A DNA stretch of 64,000 nucleotides from Flavobacterium soyae (GCF_021245985.1 NZ_JAJQXA010000002.1:432376-496375), one strand, 5' to 3'. Positions 52,666-62,247 are shown, counted from the first letter of the stretch. The notes: generated from the sequence alone by a model not told the origin. Numbers and translations: made by a program.

Positions 52666-52869
52666 AACCCGTTGGGTGTAATTCATAAAAAAAATATTAA
52701 ACACATAGAAACATAGATTTTATGTGTAAAAAAGGATACAAAAAGAAATATATTTCTTTTACATAGATAGTCCCGAAGCATCGGGATGCATTTTAAATAA
52801 GTGAAACGCCTTTTTTAAGTAAACAAAAGCTATGTTTTTATATGTTAAAATAATTACACCCAACGGGTT
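52666..52869. repeat. 204-bp inverted-repeat-bounded element between fdhD and the molybdoenzyme gene
   Basis: Perfect 18-bp terminal inverted repeats (aacccgttgggtgtaatt at 52666-52683 and its inverse at 52852-52869) enclose AT-rich DNA. Inside is a hairpin (tcccgaagcatcggga near 52769-52784). No coding capacity. It looks like a small non-autonomous element or dispersed intergenic repeat. Confidence 0.7.
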
Positions 52870-52951
52870 AAAATAAGAGTTTTTTATATAATTGATATTA
52901 AAATTATAATAACAAAAGCCTTTACAAATAAATTAATTAATTGCAAAAGTG

Positions 52952-55321
52952 ATGGAAAAAGATAAATCCCCAAAAGACATCGACGCTAAAATTACGAGAG
53001 AACCAGATGCAGAAAATCCATATAAACTTTCAGATCTTAAGCTGACAAAAGTTGGAAAATGGGCTGCCGGCGTTCCTGGTGTAGTGGCCGCTTTTAGCGA
53101 TCTTATCGAAGAAAAAACGGTTGTTCGCGGGACAAAGGCTTTATTTAAGATGAATCAGGCTGGTGGTTTTGATTGCCCGAGCTGTGCATGGCCTGATCCC
53201 GATGATGAGCGATCACCTTTAGGAGAATACTGCGAAAACGGCGTTAAAGCTTTAGCTGAAGAAGCGACTACAAAAAAAATCACAGCTGACTTTTTTAAAC
53301 AAAATTCTGTCTATGACCTTGCCAAATTAGACGATTTTCAAATTGGAAAAATGGGAAGATTGACCGAACCTATGTACCTTCCTAAAAATGGCACACACTA
53401 TGAACCTATAAGCTGGGATAATGCATTCAAAAAAATAGCAGAGCACCTCAATGCATTAGAATCACCAGATGAAGCCGCATTTTATACCTCAGGAAGAACA
53501 AGCAATGAAACATCATTTCTTTATCAGCTCTTTGCTAAAGAATTTGGTACCAATAATATGCCAGATTGTTCTAATATGTGCCATGAAACATCAGGATCTG
53601 CTTTAAGGACTACAATCGGAATTGGAAAAGGAACCGTAACACTGGATGATTTTTATGATACCGATGTAATCGTAATTATTGGTCAAAATCCCGGAACCAA
53701 TGCACCAAGAATGATGACTGCATTAGCAAAAGGCAAAAAAAACGGAGCAAAAATTATTGCTGTAAATCCATTGCCGGAAGCTGGTTTAATGGGTTTTCAT
53801 AATCCACAGGAAATTAACGGAATTATAGGAAACGGTGTCAAACTAGCCGATCTTTTTCTTCCTGTAAAAATAAATGGAGATATGGCACTGTTAAAAGCCC
53901 TTGAAATTATATTATTTGAATTGGAAAATAAAAATCCCGGAAAAGTCTTTGATTATGATTTCATCAAAGAAAAAACTACCGGATACGATGCTTTTCTAAA
54001 ACAGTTTGAAGATTATAATTTAGAGGAACTTGTCCAACTTTCGGGTGTTTCTAAAGAAGCACTTTATGAAGCTGCAGAAATCATCGCTTTCAAAAAAAGA
54101 ATTATTGTCTGCTGGGGAATGGGACTTACACAGCAGCCCAACGGTGTAGAAATGATTAGAGAAATTCTTAATATTCTGCTGCTTAAAGGAAGTATCGGTA
54201 AACCCGGTGCAGGCGTCTGTCCCGTTCGCGGTCATAGCAATGTTCAGGGAAACAGAACCATGATGATTGATGAGAAACCTACTAATGAACAACTCGACCG
54301 CCTTCAGGCTTATTTTGGTTTTAATCCTCCCCGTAAACACGGATATGATATTGTAAGGGCCATTAAAGCCATGAAGGAAGAAAAAGTAAAATTACTATTT
54401 TGTATGGGAGGTAATTTTCTATCAGCAACGCCGGATACAACTTATACAGCAAGTGCGTTAAGAAAACTGAACTTAACTGTAAATGTATCTACAAAACTCA
54501 ATCGCAGCCACTTGATTCATGGACAGGAAGCCATCATTTTGCCTACTCTATCCCGAAGCGATATTGATATCGTGAATGGTGAAGCACAATTTATAACTAC
54601 AGAAAACTCAATGGGCGTTGTACAATCATCAAAAGGAATGCTCAAACCTGTATCTGATAATCTTATTAATGAAACTCAGATTGTGTGCAGAATGGCTATG
54701 GCAGCTCTGGGAAATAAATCGGTTGTTAACTGGCAGCGATATCATAATAGTTATGACGATGTGAGAGACGCCATTGAAAAATGTATTCCCGGTTTTGAAA
54801 ATTATAATTTCAAGGTACGGCAAAAAGGAGGTTTTTATTTGCCTAATGCGGCACGCGATGGAAAATTTATCACTAAAGATTTTGGAGACCGTGCACCATT
54901 TACATTAACGGCAATACCCAAAAATGAACTTGCCCCAGACGAGTATATGATGGCAAGTACCCGGACACACGACCAGTTTAATACCACAATTTATGGTCTT
55001 GATGATCGTTATCGCGGTATAAAAAATGAACGCAGGGTAATATTTATGAACCAAAAAGATATCGAGCAGGCGGGATTCAAGTCCGGCGATAAAGTCGATT
55101 TATTTAACTACGATGATGATATCGAAAGAATTGCCCCTTTGTTTATTATTGTTTCATATCAAATCCCTGAGAAAAACGCTGTTACTTATTTTCCCGAAAC
55201 AAATGTTCTGGTTTCTGTTAATAATGTTGTCAAGGATAGTAATATGCCGGCCTCAAAATATGTAAAAATTAAAATTAGAAAACATGATCCTAAAATTTAT
55301 GAAAGAATAAATCGATTGTAA
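52952..55321 (+). CDS. FdhF/YdeP-family molybdopterin oxidoreductase
   Basis: 789 residues from ATG 52952; a GTG directly before it (52949) adds only one residue and is not preferred. The N-terminus has the YdeP-type motif NQAGGFDCPSCAWPDPD, then the molybdopterin oxidoreductase core (YTSGRTSNETSFLYQLFAKE, CSNMCHETSGSAL, VIIGQNPGTNAPRM, CPVRGHSNVQGNRTM). A C-terminal molydop-binding domain ends TFPETNVLVSVNNV-like. No Tat signal, so cytoplasmic. Substrate is unknown; relatives are linked to acid resistance or formate-like oxidation. fdhD upstream would sulfurate its cofactor. Confidence 0.92.
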   Translation: MEKDKSPKDIDAKITREPDAENPYKLSDLKLTKVGKWAAGVPGVVAAFSDLIEEKTVVRGTKALFKMNQAGGFDCPSCAWPDPDDERSPLGEYCENGVKALAEEATTKKITADFFKQNSVYDLAKLDDFQIGKMGRLTEPMYLPKNGTHYEPISWDNAFKKIAEHLNALESPDEAAFYTSGRTSNETSFLYQLFAKEFGTNNMPDCSNMCHETSGSALRTTIGIGKGTVTLDDFYDTDVIVIIGQNPGTNAPRMMTALAKGKKNGAKIIAVNPLPEAGLMGFHNPQEINGIIGNGVKLADLFLPVKINGDMALLKALEIILFELENKNPGKVFDYDFIKEKTTGYDAFLKQFEDYNLEELVQLSGVSKEALYEAAEIIAFKKRIIVCWGMGLTQQPNGVEMIREILNILLLKGSIGKPGAGVCPVRGHSNVQGNRTMMIDEKPTNEQLDRLQAYFGFNPPRKHGYDIVRAIKAMKEEKVKLLFCMGGNFLSATPDTTYTASALRKLNLTVNVSTKLNRSHLIHGQEAIILPTLSRSDIDIVNGEAQFITTENSMGVVQSSKGMLKPVSDNLINETQIVCRMAMAALGNKSVVNWQRYHNSYDDVRDAIEKCIPGFENYNFKVRQKGGFYLPNAARDGKFITKDFGDRAPFTLTAIPKNELAPDEYMMASTRTHDQFNTTIYGLDDRYRGIKNERRVIFMNQKDIEQAGFKSGDKVDLFNYDDDIERIAPLFIIVSYQIPEKNAVTYFPETNVLVSVNNVVKDSNMPASKYVKIKIRKHDPKIYERINRL

Positions 55322-55399
55322 CATATCCAACCACTCTAAGATTCTTTAGCCTTTTAAAAATATAAAATTTAGTACCTTTATTTAAAAATATTTAAAGCT

Positions 55400-55981
55400 A
55401 TGTATGAACAGCTTTTCAGCTATATCAGCAGGTACAGCGAATCTCCTCTTACCGAGGAAGATGAAACATTAATAAAAATATCTCTGAAACCTGCTAAATT
55501 AAAAAAGAAGGAGTTTTTTCTGGAACAGGGAAATGTCTGTCAGTTTACTGGTTTTATACTAAAAGGTGCTATGAGGCAATTCAGCATTGACAGTGCCGGT
55601 AATGAGCATATTATTCAGCTGGCTCTTGAAAACTGGTGGATCGTGGATCGTGAAAGCTATCTTATGAAAACACCTTCTGTTTATAATATTGATGCATGGG
55701 AAGATACAGAACTCCTCGTGTTAGAAGCTGATGATCTGCAGCGTCTCCTTGAAATACCTGCAATCAAGGAAATGTTCTGGAATATGAACCAGAACAGTTT
55801 TATAGCTTCCCAAAAAAGATTGAATAACTCCATTGCCCTTCCTGCAATGGAAAGATATGAGCAGTTATTAAAAAGTTATCCTGACTTTGTACAGCGTTTT
55901 CCCCAGCATATTATTGCTTCTTATCTTGGTATCAGCAAAGAAACCCTCAGCCGGGTACGCAGTAAATTATTCCAAAAATAA
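55400..55981 (+). CDS. Crp/Fnr-family regulator
   Basis: 193 residues. Residues ~20-120 form a cyclic-nucleotide-binding-like beta-roll (FFLEQGNVCQFTGFILKGAM; WIVDRESYLMKTPSVYNID). The C-terminal HTH is IIASYLGISKETLSRVRSKL. No Fe-S cysteine cluster typical of Fnr is seen. It is 79 bp after the molybdoenzyme gene and 122 bp before the isochorismatase-pirin-cupin run, which it may control. Ligand unknown. Confidence 0.9.
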   Translation: MYEQLFSYISRYSESPLTEEDETLIKISLKPAKLKKKEFFLEQGNVCQFTGFILKGAMRQFSIDSAGNEHIIQLALENWWIVDRESYLMKTPSVYNIDAWEDTELLVLEADDLQRLLEIPAIKEMFWNMNQNSFIASQKRLNNSIALPAMERYEQLLKSYPDFVQRFPQHIIASYLGISKETLSRVRSKLFQK

Positions 55982-56103
55982 CATTTGCCTCTGTTCTAAA
56001 CTTTCTAATGTTCTTTATTGACAAATGTCATCGTTTTCTGCTCCAGAGCTGAAATAACTTTGCCTTATAAATCAGTAATAAAATTTATAAAACATTAGAA
56101 AAA

Positions 56104-56706
56104 ATGAAACAGTTTACAAAAGATGATACCGTAATGTTATTAATAGATCATCAAACAGGCACACTTAATTTTGCAGCTAACAGACCACATGAAATGATTG
56201 TGAGCAGAACAAGAGCATTGGCTAAATTTGCAAAAGCTTTAGACATTCCGGTTGTTCTTACCAGCAGTCAGGAAGATCATGCACAGGGACCATTAATTCA
56301 AGATTTGCAGGAACTGCTTCCTCAGGAATTTGCAGACAGGGTAAAAAGAGAAGGAATCACAAATGCATGGGACGACGAGAATTTTAAAAATGCCGTTCTA
56401 AAAACTGCTGCCGGAAGAAAAAATGTAATTATGGCAGGACTTACCAATGATGTATGTATTGTATGGCCGTCAATTTCGATGCAGGAAGAAGGATTTAATG
56501 TTCAGGTCGTTCTTGATGCAGGCGGATCTCCTTCACAAATTGCTGATGATATTGCACAGCAGACATGGGAAAGCCAAGGTGTAAGAACTACAACTATTAA
56601 CCAGATAATATCTGAAATGGTACACAATTGGGCAACAGAAGACGGACAAAAAGTACTTCCAATTCTTTTTGAAGAAGTAATGTCTAAAGTAGGACAGTTC
56701 TCTTAA
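56104..56706 (+). CDS. Isochorismatase-family cysteine hydrolase (YcaC-like)
   Basis: A 200-residue single-domain hydrolase. The expected triad is visible: Asp15 (LLIDHQTG), Lys80 (RVKREG) and Cys117 (GLTNDVCIVWP). Length and the LTSSQEDHAQGPLI and THE-like regions fit YcaC-type proteins, whose natural substrates are unknown. Cytoplasmic. A terminator-like hairpin follows (56724-56751), then pirin and cupin genes on the same strand. Confidence 0.9.
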   Translation: MKQFTKDDTVMLLIDHQTGTLNFAANRPHEMIVSRTRALAKFAKALDIPVVLTSSQEDHAQGPLIQDLQELLPQEFADRVKREGITNAWDDENFKNAVLKTAAGRKNVIMAGLTNDVCIVWPSISMQEEGFNVQVVLDAGGSPSQIADDIAQQTWESQGVRTTTINQIISEMVHNWATEDGQKVLPILFEEVMSKVGQFS

Positions 56707-56723
56707 TTACCAGCTTACATAAT

Positions 56724-56751
56724 AGAAGCCGGATATTGATGTCCGGCTTCT
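56724..56751 (+). terminator. Hairpin terminator between hydrolase and pirin genes
   Basis: Perfect 10-bp arms agaagccgga / tccggcttct with an 8-nt loop and T's, lying inside an otherwise co-directional gene run; may only attenuate. Confidence 0.7.
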
Positions 56752-56766
56752 TTAAAACAAAAAATT

Positions 56767-57501
56767 ATGATACAGAAAATAAACAGTTCCATGTTTATCG
56801 GACACGGGCCAATTAAAGTATTGTATCCCGGATCGGCGGTTTCAAATACTGATACCGGAATAGGAAGTATTGGACGAATTGACCATCCTGAAATTAACAG
56901 CAATACGGTTATTAAAATGCATCCTCACATTAATGATGAAATACTTTCTTATTTTAGAACAGGTGAAGCAGAACACAGTGATTCAGAAGGATTTGTTAAG
57001 ATAATTGGCAGAAAGACACTAATGCTGATGAAAGCCGGCAGGTCATTCTTCCATGAAGAAAAAATAATGGGACAGCAGGAAACTATGGAAGGACTTCAGA
57101 TTTTTATCCGTCCCCAAAAAAAAGATCTTGACCCTGAAGTGGTATTCTTAGAACTGGACAGCCTGCACAGTGAAAACAGCTGGCGTTTAATTGGATCCCC
57201 CAATCCTGAAACTAAATTTCAATTCAGCAGCCAGACCTGGATTTACGATATGAAACTCCTTAGCGGCAGCACTTCTGAAATTCCTGAATTTCCAAAGAAA
57301 AACCTTACTGCACTTTTGTATGTTTTTCAGGGATCGGTACAGGTAAATGATATTATTGCTCTTAATAAAAAGGAATGCATCGTATTTAAAGATGAGCCTG
57401 TTTTCATAAAGGCTTCAGAAGATGCTGAACTGGTTTTATTCTTCACTGATGAGCAGGCAGAAATATATAAGGATGGAATGTACAGCGGAAATCAAATATA
57501 A
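56767..57501 (+). CDS. Pirin-family protein
   Basis: 244 residues with the pirin cupin metal site in the N-terminal half (MHPHINDEILSYFRTGEAEH: two His, a third His and Glu). A second cupin half covers about 130-240. Bacterial pirins include quercetin 2,3-dioxygenases and redox-responsive factors; the activity here is unknown. The cupin gene starts 2 bp after its stop, so the two are coupled. Confidence 0.88.
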   Translation: MIQKINSSMFIGHGPIKVLYPGSAVSNTDTGIGSIGRIDHPEINSNTVIKMHPHINDEILSYFRTGEAEHSDSEGFVKIIGRKTLMLMKAGRSFFHEEKIMGQQETMEGLQIFIRPQKKDLDPEVVFLELDSLHSENSWRLIGSPNPETKFQFSSQTWIYDMKLLSGSTSEIPEFPKKNLTALLYVFQGSVQVNDIIALNKKECIVFKDEPVFIKASEDAELVLFFTDEQAEIYKDGMYSGNQI

Positions 57502-57503
57502 TT

Positions 57504-57995
57504 ATGAATACAACTATCCAGATTATCAGTAAAAATGAAGGGGAAAGATTAGCAGTTGCCGGAGGCAATTACAGAATTATAATTTCAGGTGAGCAGACCA
57601 ATGGTGATTACGCCGTTATTGAAATGACAGTTCCCCCAGGCGGGGGACCGCCTCCGCATGCACACCCAGAAACCCAGGAAATGTTTCATGTACTGGAAGG
57701 AGAACTCGAATTTAAAACTGAAACCGGAAAACAGATTGTAACCCAAGATGGTTTTATAAATATCCCTTTTGGAGGAGCCGTACACTGCTTTAAAAATATT
57801 TCAGAAAACAACGCACGTCTCTTATGTACTGTAGTACCTGCAGGTTTGGAGAATTTATTTCAGGAAATAGGTATTCCCGTAGAAGCCGGTGAATTCCTGC
57901 CCATTCCTGAATTGACAGAAAAACGCAGGGAATTTTTAAAAGAAATAGATATTAAATACGGCCAGAGAACATATCCGTCTAATTATTTAGGGTAA
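57504..57995 (+). CDS. Cupin-domain protein
   Basis: 163 residues. A single cupin with metal motif 1 PPPHAHPETQEMFHVLEGE (two His, Glu, with Glu further on) and motif 2 PFGGAVHCFKN (third His). The C-terminal ~40 residues (LPIPELTEKRREFLKEIDIK) form a helix seen in several small bacterial cupins. Function unknown. It is coupled to the pirin gene. The following 235 bp to the convergent MDR gene hold no gene. Confidence 0.88.
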   Translation: MNTTIQIISKNEGERLAVAGGNYRIIISGEQTNGDYAVIEMTVPPGGGPPPHAHPETQEMFHVLEGELEFKTETGKQIVTQDGFINIPFGGAVHCFKNISENNARLLCTVVPAGLENLFQEIGIPVEAGEFLPIPELTEKRREFLKEIDIKYGQRTYPSNYLG

Positions 57996-58230
57996 CAGTT
58001 CTTAATAATACTAAAACTTCTAAGTATCATCATACAGCACTTTTAATTTAAAACAAGCATTCGGTTTTGGTCTAAATCAGTTAAATCCCATCGCCGAATT
58101 TAGATCATAATGATCTTCGTTAAAACTACTTTACAGGGCTACAATAAATGAAAATCATCTATAACTATTCAGTAATTTAAGTACTCGTTTTAATTAAAAA
58201 GTGTTGGCCTGTATATTTAAAAGAAGATTA

Positions 58231-59232
58231 TTATTTTATTTTAACCACTACTTTTCCTTTCGCACGCCCGCTTTCTACATACGATAATGCTTCGTTGGTT
58301 TTATCAAATGGAAAAATCTTATCTATTACCGGTTTAATTATATCAGCTTCAATCAGCGCTGTAATTTTGCTTAACTGCTGCCCGTCTGCCTTCATAAATA
58401 AAAAAGAATACTCAACATTTTTATTTCTTGCTTTTTTGCGAATTCCTGAACTTACTAAAGAAAGAATAATTTTGATGAACCACGGAGTTCCAATTTCTTT
58501 TGCAAAATCAGGAGTCGGCGGTCCGGTAATAGAAATAAGTTTTCCTCCCGGTTTTAATATTTTAAGTGATTTTTCGAGTGTTTTTTGATCCTGGCTGTTT
58601 AGCACCACATCATAATCACTCAAAATGTTTTCAAAATCACTGTTTTGGTAATCAATAATAATATCAGTCCCCAAATCTTTAAGTAAATCGAAATTTTTTG
58701 CGCTCGTTGTCGAAGCAGCCACAGCACCTAAATGTTTGGCCAGCTGAATTGCTAAAGTTCCTACACCTCCGGAACCAGCCTGAATGAATACTTTTTGCCC
58801 TGCTTTAATTTGGGCCCTTTCTATCAAAACCTGCCATGCCGTAAGCGCTGCTAAGGGAATAGATGCTGCTTCTTCCATTGAAATATTTTTAGGTTTAAGC
58901 GCCGCATCTTTTTCATCTATGGCAATAAACTCTGCAAATGTACCTATACGATGATCAGCCGGTCTGGCATAAACCTGGTCGCCAATTTTAAACTTCTTTA
59001 CATTTTTACCGGCCTGTACTACTACTCCGGCAGCATCATGCCCCAAAATTAACGGCAGTTTATAAGGCAGGATAAGTTTAAATTCTCCTGATTTTATTTT
59101 AGAATCTAAAAGATTAATTCCCGCTGCATGAACTTCAACTAAAATATCATTATCCTTTAGTTTTGGTATTGGCATATCAGCATACTGCAGGCTCCCTTTT
59201 TTATTGTACTTATTAATTATAAATGCTTTCAT
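58231..59232 (-). CDS. MDR-family NADP-dependent oxidoreductase (quinone oxidoreductase-like)
   Basis: 333 residues of the zinc-independent medium-chain dehydrogenase family: the GHDAAGVV region, PLAALTAWQVL, and the NADP-binding motif GSGGVGTLAIQLAKHLGA. Structural-zinc cysteines are absent. It is the last gene of a TetR-SDR-MDR operon and starts 1 bp after the SDR stop. Likely reduces enones, quinones or aldehydes in the cytoplasm; substrate unknown. Confidence 0.9.
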   Translation of the reverse strand: MKAFIINKYNKKGSLQYADMPIPKLKDNDILVEVHAAGINLLDSKIKSGEFKLILPYKLPLILGHDAAGVVVQAGKNVKKFKIGDQVYARPADHRIGTFAEFIAIDEKDAALKPKNISMEEAASIPLAALTAWQVLIERAQIKAGQKVFIQAGSGGVGTLAIQLAKHLGAVAASTTSAKNFDLLKDLGTDIIIDYQNSDFENILSDYDVVLNSQDQKTLEKSLKILKPGGKLISITGPPTPDFAKEIGTPWFIKIILSLVSSGIRKKARNKNVEYSFLFMKADGQQLSKITALIEADIIKPVIDKIFPFDKTNEALSYVESGRAKGKVVVKIK

Positions 59233-59233
59233 C

Positions 59234-60022
59234 TTATTTGGTATATAATTTTATGGATGGTTTTAAACCCGGGTAAATCTTTTTAGGATTTACTAAATCA
59301 AAAGCTATTTTTGGAAAAAACCTGCTTACGATATATAATGCTTTTGTGTCTCCGGCGCGAATAGTAAACTGGTCTTTTTTTATCCCTTTAATAAGTGTTT
59401 TTACCAATTCTTCCGGAGCCATTTTTTTATCAGTTCTTTTTGCTGTCATCTCAGTTTCAACAACCGGAGGCAGTAACTCAAATACTTTTACAGTACTGTT
59501 TATTATTTCCAGGTTCTTCCTAAGCAGTTTAGTATAAAAACTTAAGGCCGTTTTTGTTGCAGAATAGGTTGGCTCTTCTAAGGCTGGTACCAGACTTAAA
59601 ATAGATGTGGTATTAATAATTGCACTTTCTTTTCTGGATTTCAACATATCGATAAAAAGATTAGTAAGCCTTATAACACCAAAATAATTTACATTCATTT
59701 CGTAAACGGCGTTCTTTAAAACTTGGTCATCTGCAATACCAAGATTAAGAGCCGGGCTTCCAACTCCTGCATTGTTATACAAAACATCAATTCCGCCTAA
59801 AGAAGTTACTTTTTCTAACAGCGACTGTGCATCATTTTCATTTTCAACATCACTTTTTATAACTGTTAATGCCGGAAGCATTTTTTTAGCAGCATCTAAT
59901 TTAGCCTGATTTCTCCCTGTAATTATTACATTTGCCCCTTCAGCTAAAAACTGTCTGGCTGATTCAAGCCCAATTCCGGAAGCTCCTCCGGTGATTAATA
60001 TTGTTTTCCCTTTTATATCCAT
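59234..60022 (-). CDS. Short-chain dehydrogenase/reductase (DltE-like)
   Basis: 262 residues of the classical SDR fold: TGGASGIG cofactor motif at 11-18, NNAGVG at about 87-92, catalytic Ser (TTSILSLVPALEE) and Tyr-x-x-x-Lys (YSATKTALS). The longer C-terminus (LKPSIKLY) resembles DltE-type SDRs. Upstream (60091-60130) are two repeats of the presumed TetR operator, so the gene is likely repressed by the product of 60148-60741. Confidence 0.92.
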   Translation of the reverse strand: MDIKGKTILITGGASGIGLESARQFLAEGANVIITGRNQAKLDAAKKMLPALTVIKSDVENENDAQSLLEKVTSLGGIDVLYNNAGVGSPALNLGIADDQVLKNAVYEMNVNYFGVIRLTNLFIDMLKSRKESAIINTTSILSLVPALEEPTYSATKTALSFYTKLLRKNLEIINSTVKVFELLPPVVETEMTAKRTDKKMAPEELVKTLIKGIKKDQFTIRAGDTKALYIVSRFFPKIAFDLVNPKKIYPGLKPSIKLYTK

Positions 60023-60090
60023 GTTAATTTTAAATTTTAGTATTAAATTATTTATTCTTGTATCGTTTCTAATTAAAAATTTTAAATAAT

Positions 60091-60130
60091 TATACTTTTT
60101 AGTCTATTTTAAAATATACTTTTTAGTTTA
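60091..60130 (-). promoter_or_regulatory. Tandem operator repeats before the SDR gene
   Basis: tatactttttagtctatttt at 60091-60110 and tatactttttagtttatttt at 60115-60134, spaced 24 bp. The inverse (actaaaaagtata) is part of the palindrome at 60762-60779 upstream of the TetR gene. Confidence 0.65.
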
Positions 60131-60147
60131 TTTTTAAGTAAAAAAAA

Positions 60148-60741
60148 TTAAATTGAGTATTGTTCTAATTCAGACTTTAGGTTTTTAATCAGCCCCTGCA
60201 TAGGCTTTGCTGTATCCATCACCCTGCACATTATGATTCCACCTTCAATTGCTGCTACCATTTTAAAAGCAAAAACACCAGCATCAAGTTCATTAGAAAA
60301 TTCACCTGAAGCAATTCCCTGCTGCAGCAATGCGGTAAGCTCTTCCTGACCGGCTCTTAATATTCGGGCAATTTTTTGTTTTACAACTGGGTAATTATCA
60401 TCCGATTCTACAGCATTATTAAATATTGGACATCCCCCGGGAATTTGTGTATCAATCGGATTTTTATAAAAATCCATAAATGCAAATATTTTACCTTTTG
60501 CCGTTTTACCTTTATAAACTGCTGCCCTGATTTTGTCCGAAGTTATCTTTAGCGCCAGGTCAATAACTTGTTCAGAGAGATCTTCTTTATTTTCAAAATG
60601 ACCATACAAACAGCCTTTTGTCAGCTTTGTCGCTGCCAGTACATCATCTATATGTACACCAGAAATACCTTTTTCATTGTAAAGAGGTACTGCTGTTTCT
60701 AAAATAAACTGCTTGGTTTTTTCTGCTTTTGTTAACATCAC
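60148..60741 (-). CDS. TetR-family repressor
   Basis: 197 residues. The N-terminal HTH is GISGVHIDDVLAATKLTKGCLYGHFENKEDL. The C-terminal domain has GCPIFNNAVESDDNYPVVKQ, a motif of the LmrA/YxaF-like TetR group. It leads a same-strand run with the SDR and MDR genes, and matching operator-like repeats lie upstream of itself and of the SDR gene. So it probably represses both. Ligand unknown; oxidoreductase targets suggest an electrophile or quinone. Confidence 0.92.
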   Translation of the reverse strand: MMLTKAEKTKQFILETAVPLYNEKGISGVHIDDVLAATKLTKGCLYGHFENKEDLSEQVIDLALKITSDKIRAAVYKGKTAKGKIFAFMDFYKNPIDTQIPGGCPIFNNAVESDDNYPVVKQKIARILRAGQEELTALLQQGIASGEFSNELDAGVFAFKMVAAIEGGIIMCRVMDTAKPMQGLIKNLKSELEQYSI

Positions 60742-60761
60742 ACTTAAAACAATAATTACAA

Positions 60762-60779
60762 ATATACTAAAAAGTATAT
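60762..60779 (-). promoter_or_regulatory. Palindromic operator of the TetR gene
   Basis: atatact aaaa agtatat (7-bp arms, 4-bp spacer) 21 bp upstream of the TetR start, followed by aaactaaaaa as a further half-site. Confidence 0.65.
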
Positions 60780-61164
60780 TTTAAACTAAAAATAATAAAG
60801 TTTTTTTTAATTTAAGAAATAGTATATCGATCATAAAATGATTTGGGCATCCCCATACTTAATTTCAAAATCCTGAAAATGTGCTGACGAATCTGGTTTT
60901 CTTTATTTCCTAATAAGGTATTTTACTTATTTCTGTAATGCTAAAATCAATTAAGATATACTTTCAGATATCCAACTCAATGTTTAAATTTGATACTGAA
61001 CATTATTAAAAAGATAATCAAATTCATATATACCATTGATAATTGTTGAATAACAACTAAAAGTAGCGTAAATACAACTATAAGTTTTTGTTTTTTTTTG
61101 ATTCTGGAAAAGGACGCAAATACCTTTGTAGTGTCGAAAAAATAAATATAAAAAGATAGTACTT
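60780..61164. other. Intergenic region before the pentapeptide-repeat regulator
   Basis: About 385 bp, AT-rich, no convincing gene or repeat. It should hold the divergent promoters of the TetR gene and the plus-strand XRE-pentapeptide gene. Confidence 0.35.
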
Positions 61165-62247
61165 ATGTTAAACACTAAAATGATTGGCAATAAAATTGCC
61201 GAAGCGAGAAAGAAAATAAATATTTCTCAGGCCCAGCTTGCTCAACGTTTATTTATTAGTTCACAAGCTGTGGGAAAATGGGAACGCGGAGAATCAATGC
61301 CGGACATTACTACTTTTAATCGTCTTGCAGAAATCCTGAATGTTGATCTTAATTACTTTTCAGAAAACTTTCAATCTGAAAGCATTGTAACTGCTGCTGA
61401 GCCTTTTTTGGATAAACAATCGGATGAAATACCATCAGTAAAAAAGAAAAAAACACTGAGCTGGAATATGTCAAGCGGAAACTGGGTAGACGCTGACTTT
61501 TCGGGATTGAAAAACCTGCATGAAAAATTCAGCTCGTCCAATATGCAGCGCTGTACTTTCATTGGTTCAGATATGTCGGGGCTGCTGCTTAAAAATAATA
61601 ATGTTGATCACTGCGATTTTTCAGATTCTGATATTAGCAGCAGCGATATCCAAAATTCAAATTTAGCAAACAATATATTTAAGGATTGTTCACTGAGAAA
61701 AACTGAATTTTCAAGAAACTATATAAAAGGCTGTGATTTTTCTCGTGCTAATTTTATTGAAGTGAATTTTCTAAAAAGTAATTATATTGATAACTGTAAT
61801 TTTTCAGATGTTGATATCAGCAGCGGCCACATTCAAAGTTCTGAATTATCAAACAATATATTGAAAAACTGTTCTTTGAAAGATACTGAATTTTTAAAAA
61901 GCCATATCGAATCCTGCGATTTCTCTAATGTGAATTTTACAGGAGCGGAGTTTAAATCTGGTACCTTCGTAAAGAATACAATAACAAATGCTTTGTGGAA
62001 TAATACCTCTTTTATTGGAATGCAGATTGACAGTATGGTTTTTGACGGCACATTAGAGGATTGTTATTTTGAAAACTGCGACTTTAAGAAAGTAATATTT
62101 CAGAATGTAATCCTTAATAACACTTTCTTTAAAAACAATAGTTTGAAACGAATCAAATTTGTAGACTGTCAGGCAGATCGAATCACCTACGAATTTCTAA
62201 AAAGCGAAAAAGCAGATTTGAGTGGTATCGAGCTGCTGGTTTCATAA
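61165..62247 (+). CDS. XRE helix-turn-helix fused to pentapeptide repeats
   Basis: 360 residues; Met1 or Met6 could start. Residues ~6-65 are a Cro/C1-type HTH (ISQAQLAQRLFISSQAVGKW; FNRLAEILNVDLNYF). After a basic linker (VKKKKTLSW), residues ~100-345 are pentapeptide repeats (CDFSDSDISSSDIQNSNLAN; CDFSRANFIEVNF; CDFSNVNFTGAEF), which fold into a right-handed quadrilateral beta-helix. A block of about 67 residues is repeated in tandem (DHCDFSDSDISS... and DNCNFSDVDISS...). The beta-helix could mimic DNA or present a ligand or protein surface that controls the HTH. Target genes unknown. Confidence 0.9.
   Translation: MLNTKMIGNKIAEARKKINISQAQLAQRLFISSQAVGKWERGESMPDITTFNRLAEILNVDLNYFSENFQSESIVTAAEPFLDKQSDEIPSVKKKKTLSWNMSSGNWVDADFSGLKNLHEKFSSSNMQRCTFIGSDMSGLLLKNNNVDHCDFSDSDISSSDIQNSNLANNIFKDCSLRKTEFSRNYIKGCDFSRANFIEVNFLKSNYIDNCNFSDVDISSGHIQSSELSNNILKNCSLKDTEFLKSHIESCDFSNVNFTGAEFKSGTFVKNTITNALWNNTSFIGMQIDSMVFDGTLEDCYFENCDFKKVIFQNVILNNTFFKNNSLKRIKFVDCQADRITYEFLKSEKADLSGIELLVS

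Noticed and set aside
52949..52951. GTG start of the molybdoenzyme
   Set aside because: An ATG follows immediately; the one-residue difference has no support and ATG is preferred.
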